From NCBI GenBank assembly GCA_020355105.1, contig CP070658.1:31228-40766 (forward strand): DNA of 9,539 bases. The letters run 5' to 3'. The translations under genes were made by a program, and so were the position numbers. This document shows positions 5,751 to 9,539 of the stretch, one piece after another. The notes beneath the pieces were generated by a model. That model was not told the DNA's origin. It did no database searches and was given only the letters and a program-made list of their open reading frames with translations. Position 1 is the first letter of the stretch. Each line of letters starts with the position of its first letter. Source of the stretch: Candidatus Thorarchaeota archaeon (GTDB taxonomy: Archaea; Asgardarchaeota; Thorarchaeia; Thorarchaeales; Thorarchaeaceae).

Positions 5751-8561
5751 ATGACCAAAGAACTGGGACTCCAAGACGAAAGGGCCAGGATGGCATTGAG
5801 GATAGATGGAATGCACTGTGCTTCGTGTGTAGCCACAATCGAGAATTCCCTAGCTGGAGAAGATGGCGTTATCAGGGCAACTGTGAGTCTGCTTGATGAG
5901 AAGGCGGTTGTTGAATATGACCCCACCAAGGTTACAAGAGAACAGTTGGAGAAAGTTGTTGATTCCACAGGCTACCGAGCCAAGCGCCTGGCCATGACAC
6001 TCACAGTATCCGGCTCTCCAGTTGAGAATGACTTCAACATCATGAAGGACAAGCTCAGCGAGCTGCAAGGCATAATCACTGTCAGAACGTTTCCCGATAC
6101 GCATAGACTGCTCATTGAATATGATGAGGATCTAGTGACATTCAAGATAATCAAGAAGACCCTGAGGAACCAAGGGTTTGAGCTAGAGGACGCGGAAGGT
6201 GTGGAGGGTGATAGGGAATCTCTTGCAAGAGAAGGGGAGCGCAGGTTCTATTCTGCACTCTTTATCTTCTCGCTGATATTGGCGGTCCCGGTTGTGCTAC
6301 TACACTTCGGAGTGCTGAACGTATTCATACCTTCAGAAGAAGTCCGAATGCTTCTGATGTTCGCGCTTTCGACACCCGTTCAGTTCATAGGCGGCTTTCC
6401 TTTCTACAGATCAGCTCTACGCTCAGCTATCCATTTGAAGACCAACATGGATACTTTGGTGATGCTTGGAACTAGCGCGGCATATTTCTACTCAGTGGCA
6501 ACAACATTCTTCTTGGTTGGCTTCTCGTCATTCTATGATACCGCCGTCCTTCTCATCACGTTCATTCTCTTGGGAAGAACTCTGGAAGCTATCGCCAAAG
6601 GCAGAACGTCGAAAGCAATTCGTAGTCTGATGGATCTGCAGGCGAGAGTTGCAGTCGTCCTTAGGAACGATGAGGAACTAGTCCTCCCAATTGAGGACGT
6701 CGAAGTGGATGACATAGTGTTGATTCGACCAGGCGACCGAGTTCCGGTTGATGGTGATGTCCTAGAAGGGAAATCCTCAGTAGATGAATCCATGATAACT
6801 GGGGAGCCTCTTCCAGTAGAGAAGACCGTCGGCGCCTCAGTCGTCGGTGGGACGGTCAATAAGAATGGAGTTCTCCGTGTAAGGGCTACAAAGGTTGGTC
6901 AGGACACAGTGCTTTCCCAGATAGTTAGAATGGTTGAGGAGGCACAGACTAACAAGCCGCCAATCCAGCGAAAGGCAGACGCAATTGCGGCAGTGTTTAC
7001 TCCCATCGTCCTCGTGCTCTCTCTGGCTACGTACCTCTTCTGGACTGTAATCATGGCCACAGAGTGGACACTCGCACTCAACTTCACAATCGCAGTCTTG
7101 GTGGCGGCATGTCCATGCGCTTTGGGTCTGGCTACTCCGACTGCCATAATGGTCGGCATTGGCAAGGGCGCACAATATGGGATTCTTATCAAGACTGGCG
7201 ACGGCCTCGAAACCATTCCAGTAATAGACACAGTGTTGTTTGACAAGACTGGAACTCTGACCATCGGGCGGCCAACAGTTACAGACATAGTCTTGGCTGG
7301 TGACCTTGGTGAAGACGAAACACTGAGCCTGGTGGCTAGTGTTGAACTCAACAGTGAACATCCACTCGCAGAGGCCATCGTTTACGATGCTCGAGAGAGG
7401 GGCTTAGAAATCCCGGCTTCGAGCAACTTCTCCTACACTACTGGCAAGGGAGTTACTGGGCGGGTTGATGAAAGGACCATCTCCATCGGAAGTGGGCAGT
7501 TCATGGAGGAAATGTCAGTCGACTTCTCCAATCTTGAAGGGCAGGTCCTTATGCTCCAACAGCTGGGGAAGACGACAGTCTTTGCCGCAGCCGACCAGCA
7601 ACCTCTTGCTGTTCTTGCCATTGCAGACGAACTCAAGTCTACCTCAGCTCAAGCGGTGCGCACTCTCAAAGACCTGGGCATTGAGGTCTGGATGATAACA
7701 GGAGACCGGGAAACTACCGCCAAAGCCATCGCAGAGAGGGTGGGTATCGAGAAAGTCCTTGCCGAAGTTCTCCCGAGTGACAAGGCCATTCAAGTCAGCA
7801 ACCTCCAGGAGCAAGGCCGGACTGTGGCTTTTGCAGGTGATGGAGTCAATGATGCGATAGCGCTGGCTCAAGCGGACGTGGGGATTGCTCTGGGTTCAGG
7901 AACAGATGTTTCCGTTGAATCCGGCGACATCGTACTTGTCAAGGACAATCTCCTTGATGTTGTAACTGGAATCCAGCTTGGCAAGAGCACCATGACCAAG
8001 ATCAAACAGGGCTTCTTCTGGGCTCTTATCTACAATATCATCCTGCTGCCGATCGCTGCAGGGTTGCTCTACCCGTCCTTAGGACTGGTCCTTAGACCCG
8101 AGTTTGCAGGTCTGGCGATGGCCCTCTCTAGCGTCAGCGTGGTTACAAACGCCCTGGCTCTGAATCGTTTTAGACCAGAGCGACCAGGGGAAACGGTTGG
8201 AGGAATACCGTCTGCGGCATACCGAGAAGGTGACGTGGCCATTGACCCCCTATGCAAGATGCAGGTAGACATTGCGACTGCAGACCTCTACAGCGACTAC
8301 GAGGGCAAACGATACTACTTCTGCAACCAATACTGTAAGGATACTTTCGAGTCGGACCCGGACAAGTATCGGGAGCCAGACGCGTCAAAGCAGGAGCCCA
8401 AGACCGCAGTGGATCCGATTTGCAAGATGGATGTCGACACTGCGACGGCCACCCTCTACAGTGATTTCGAGGGGAAGAGGTACTACTTCTGTGCTCAGTA
8501 CTGCAAGAATACTTTCGACGCCAATCCTATGGAGTATAGGGACAAGGACTTCAGGGATTAG
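5751..8561 (+). CDS. copA: Cu+-transporting P1B-type ATPase with tandem C-terminal YHS modules
   Basis: The product is 936 aa; typical CopA proteins are about 750-830. An HMA domain (about 14-80) carries G-M-H-C-A-S-C with C23 and C26. A second HMA-like region (82-148) has lost both cysteines. The pump core follows: eight expected membrane helices, actuator T-G-E (350-352), C-P-C (454-456), phosphorylation motif D-K-T-G-T with D498, H-P (537-538), T-G-D (650-652) and G-D-G-V-N-D (696-701). Y761-N762 and M790 with S793-S794 are the P1B-1 signatures for Cu+ (or Ag+), so it should export cytoplasmic copper. After the last helix come two YHS modules, C835-x22-C858-x3-C862 and C891-x22-C914-x3-C918, which may bind or hand over metal. 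It forms an operon with the upstream PadR regulator. The ATG at 5751 has AGGGGGT 7 nt upstream. The YHS tail is the odd feature. Confidence 0.95.
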   Translation: MTKELGLQDERARMALRIDGMHCASCVATIENSLAGEDGVIRATVSLLDEKAVVEYDPTKVTREQLEKVVDSTGYRAKRLAMTLTVSGSPVENDFNIMKDKLSELQGIITVRTFPDTHRLLIEYDEDLVTFKIIKKTLRNQGFELEDAEGVEGDRESLAREGERRFYSALFIFSLILAVPVVLLHFGVLNVFIPSEEVRMLLMFALSTPVQFIGGFPFYRSALRSAIHLKTNMDTLVMLGTSAAYFYSVATTFFLVGFSSFYDTAVLLITFILLGRTLEAIAKGRTSKAIRSLMDLQARVAVVLRNDEELVLPIEDVEVDDIVLIRPGDRVPVDGDVLEGKSSVDESMITGEPLPVEKTVGASVVGGTVNKNGVLRVRATKVGQDTVLSQIVRMVEEAQTNKPPIQRKADAIAAVFTPIVLVLSLATYLFWTVIMATEWTLALNFTIAVLVAACPCALGLATPTAIMVGIGKGAQYGILIKTGDGLETIPVIDTVLFDKTGTLTIGRPTVTDIVLAGDLGEDETLSLVASVELNSEHPLAEAIVYDARERGLEIPASSNFSYTTGKGVTGRVDERTISIGSGQFMEEMSVDFSNLEGQVLMLQQLGKTTVFAAADQQPLAVLAIADELKSTSAQAVRTLKDLGIEVWMITGDRETTAKAIAERVGIEKVLAEVLPSDKAIQVSNLQEQGRTVAFAGDGVNDAIALAQADVGIALGSGTDVSVESGDIVLVKDNLLDVVTGIQLGKSTMTKIKQGFFWALIYNIILLPIAAGLLYPSLGLVLRPEFAGLAMALSSVSVVTNALALNRFRPERPGETVGGIPSAAYREGDVAIDPLCKMQVDIATADLYSDYEGKRYYFCNQYCKDTFESDPDKYREPDASKQEPKTAVDPICKMDVDTATATLYSDFEGKRYYFCAQYCKNTFDANPMEYRDKDFRD
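8244..8540 (+). repeat. Tandem YHS-module duplication within copA
   Basis: Two units encode residues 832-874 and 888-930 with a period of exactly 168 bp (56 codons). Both keep D-P-[LI]-C-K-M, E-G-K-R-Y-Y-F-C and Q-Y-C-K, and the DNA itself is visibly similar, which points to a fairly recent internal duplication. The linker between them is short and polar (Q-E-P-K-T). Confidence 0.85.
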
Positions 8562-8585
8562 TGGTTGAATCAGAAAAAGAGAAGG

Positions 8586-8617
8586 AGATGCTCATGCTGC
8601 ATTCAACATGAGCATCT
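8586..8617 (+). terminator. Strong hairpin 24 nt after the copA stop
   Basis: AGATGCTCATG at 8586-8596 and CATGAGCATCT at 8607-8617 form a perfect 11-bp stem with a 10-nt loop, extendable by a G-U pair. It is not followed by a T-run, so it may be an RNA-stabilising 3' end rather than a classical terminator. Confidence 0.45.
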
Positions 8618-8660
8618 TGGTCTGTACATGTGAAGTGTGTTTGAAGGAAGAATGACTAAT

Positions 8661-8686
8661 GTTCTCAAGACTTGGGTTTCGAGAAC
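8661..8686 (+). other. Second imperfect hairpin downstream of copA
   Basis: GTTCTC at 8661-8666 pairs with GAGAAC at 8681-8686. The stem continues inward after one mismatch through four further pairs (one of them G-U) to a TTGG loop. Its role is unknown; it may belong to the 3' region of the copA transcript. It is not a tRNA arm, since no acceptor stem or other arms fit around it. Confidence 0.3.
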
Positions 8687-8740
8687 CATGGTAAGGAACC
8701 AGAGCGATCCACCAGTATAGGTACAAGGTGAATCACCAGT

Positions 8741-8851
8741 CTACCTTCTGAAGGAAACTCGATACATTTCGGCGCGAACGCCGGCCTTGAGTCTGAGAAA
8801 GTTCTCAGGGAGGTCATTTACCTGCTTCTTGTGTTTCTTTGCTAGTGCCAT
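8741..8851 (-). CDS. Small basic protein, 36 aa, unknown
   Basis: This short frame on the minus strand encodes 36 residues beginning M-A-L-A-K-K-H-K-K-Q and ending R-V-S-F-R-R. It is rich in Lys and Arg, with no cysteine and no membrane segment. The case for a real gene is its signals. GGTGA lies 5 nt before the ATG. A perfect TTTATATA box on the same strand at 8928-8935 would start transcription near 8905, leaving a leader of about 50 nt. Residues 13-30 (N-D-L-P-E-N-F-L-R-L-K-A-G-V-R-A-E-M) could form a helix. I do not recognise the family, and at this length a chance frame remains possible. It converges on the copA operon. Confidence 0.45.
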   Translation of the reverse strand: MALAKKHKKQVNDLPENFLRLKAGVRAEMYRVSFRR

Positions 8852-8920
8852 TTTTCTCACCGTTTTCTGTGGGGCCCAAACTTCCGAGCTTTTTGCGCCA
8901 CCAACGTTTTTGTGATAGAC

Positions 8921-8936
8921 ATATACGTATATAAAG
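8921..8936. promoter_or_regulatory. Bidirectional TATA element with palindrome ATATACGTATAT
   Basis: ATATACGTATAT at 8921-8932 is a perfect 12-bp palindrome that overlaps TATATAAA at 8928-8935. Read on the minus strand the latter is TTTATATA, the archaeal consensus, preceded by CAAACC as a possible BRE; that orientation would serve the 36-aa ORF. Read on the plus strand it would start transcripts near 8958, about 108 nt before the winged-helix gene at 9066 or at the ATG of a 23-codon frame (8962-9033). Confidence 0.5.
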
Positions 8937-8998
8937 GTTTGTGCACCAAACCATTCATATTATGACGGTGTGTTTATACAAGCATGAGCGACACAAAA

Positions 8999-9065
8999 GT
9001 TTAATAAGCATCCATTCCGCGTCAGAACCGTAATAACCACCAATATTATTGAGGTGACGAGAGAC
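8999..9065 (+). promoter_or_regulatory. Proximal promoter and SD of the right-end regulator
   Basis: GTTTAATAA at 8999-9007 is a TATA-like box that would start transcription near 9030. GAGGTGA at 9051-9057 is a near-perfect match to the archaeal 16S anti-SD and lies 8 nt before TTG at 9066. This spacing fixes the start at an otherwise unexpected TTG codon. Confidence 0.5.
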
Positions 9066-9539
9066 TTGAATGATGAACTGACAGATACGTTGGCTTGTAT
9101 TGAACTCACGGAGGAAGCGTTGGTTGACGGGAAGCCCCTGGTACCAGAAGGGCAAAAGATTGTGCGTGACGAAGAGATAGGCAAGATAATGCTGGAGCCC
9201 GTGAGAAGCAAGATTATGAAGATTCTCTATTGGGGTATCAAGGACACGCTTACCACGGAGGAGTTTAACGAGGAATCTGGTGAGAAGATCATCCGCGAGA
9301 AGACCGTTAAACGCGAGGCCCTCTCGGTGGCCGAAATAGTGCATTTGTCTGAGGAGAGGTGGCCCAAAGAACCCATATCCAAGAACCAGGTGTATCATCA
9401 CCTTCCTCTGCTGATCGAGGGTGGCTATGTTGTGAAATTCGGGACTGTGACAAAGGGCAAACGCACCACAGACTACTATATCCGAACTCACGGTGGCTTC
9501 ATCATTGCCACCGAACCGAGCGACAAGGAGTATGCACAG
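9066..9539 (+). CDS. Winged-helix transcriptional regulator, 3' end cut by the window
   Basis: The frame stays open for 158 codons to the window edge. It has no ATG near its beginning; I start it at TTG 9066 because GAGGTGA stands 8 nt upstream. Residues about 43-57 (L-E-P-V-R-S-K-I-M-K-I-L-Y) form the first helix of an ArsR-like winged helix. The recognition region is P-I-S-K-N-Q-V-Y-H-H-L-P-L-L (103-116), followed by I-E-G-G-Y-V-V and a wing ending G-K-R-T-T-D-Y-Y (131-138). A charged insertion (about 58-86) separates the first two helices. Regulators with this K-R-T-T-D-Y-Y wing are, to my recollection, common in Asgard archaea; ligand and targets are unknown. The first 40 residues are acidic and not recognised. 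It is transcribed away from the 36-aa ORF. Confidence 0.75.
   Translation, partial: MNDELTDTLACIELTEEALVDGKPLVPEGQKIVRDEEIGKIMLEPVRSKIMKILYWGIKDTLTTEEFNEESGEKIIREKTVKREALSVAEIVHLSEERWPKEPISKNQVYHHLPLLIEGGYVVKFGTVTKGKRTTDYYIRTHGGFIIATEPSDKEYAQ

Noticed and set aside
6837..7378. Two long minus-strand frames (174 and 159 codons) inside copA
   Set aside because: They lie opposite the conserved core of the ATPase, match no family, and follow from the codon composition of the real gene.
8661..8710. Possible tRNA T-arm (GGTTTCGAGAACC-like)
   Set aside because: Only three base pairs flank the loop, and no anticodon arm, D arm or acceptor stem can be drawn around it.
9068..9080. C/D-box guide RNA (ATGATGA followed by CTGA)
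   Set aside because: The boxes are adjacent with no room for a guide, and they lie inside the right-end regulator's coding frame.
8955..9491. 178-codon minus-strand frame opposite the right-end regulator
   Set aside because: The plus frame has clear winged-helix motifs and a strong SD. The minus product resembles nothing known and is a shadow.

Overview
The window looks archaeal and most likely comes from an Asgard archaeon, perhaps Thorarchaeia-like. The reasons are a Ras/Rab-type small GTPase, several winged-helix regulators of the type common in that group, archaeal TATA boxes about 25-40 bp upstream of genes, Shine-Dalgarno (SD) sites of the GGTG/GAGG type, and DUF3795 and DUF3160 proteins. 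The lineage is inferred from gene content and was not tested by phylogeny.

Left part (1-1800, minus strand). A membrane-anchored winged-helix protein (ATG at 1788), a cysteine-rich DUF3795 protein with a long C-terminal extension, and the N-terminus of an Fpg/Nei-like DNA glycosylase that runs off the left edge 19 nt after the DUF3795 gene. The DUF3795 gene has its own TATA box.

Middle (1801-5093, plus strand). A divergent intergenic region with a 13-bp palindrome and a direct repeat separates the winged-helix gene from a 755-aa DUF3160 protein with an N-terminal membrane anchor. A hairpin terminator candidate follows it. Next comes a stand-alone 195-aa small GTPase with all five G motifs and no C-terminal prenylation cysteine.

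Copper module (5094-8561, plus strand). This is the most interesting part. A PadR-family regulator carries a C-terminal TRASH/YHS-like cysteine module. Twelve nucleotides after its stop begins a 936-aa Cu+-type P1B ATPase that ends in two tandem YHS modules. The regulator's module matches the pump's (shared G-x-R-x2-F-C-x3-C-x3-aromatic). A perfect AT-rich inverted repeat plus a third half-site sits over the probable TATA box in front of padR, which suggests an autoregulated metal-responsive operon. It is analogous to the archaeal copT/copA arrangement but has a PadR DNA-binding domain.

Right part (8562-9539). A strong hairpin follows the ATPase gene. A 36-aa basic ORF lies on the minus strand with a good SD and an upstream TTTATATA box. 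At the right edge is the start of a winged-helix regulator that begins at a TTG codon behind a near-perfect SD and is cut by the window end. I found no rRNA, tRNA, CRISPR or insertion sequence.
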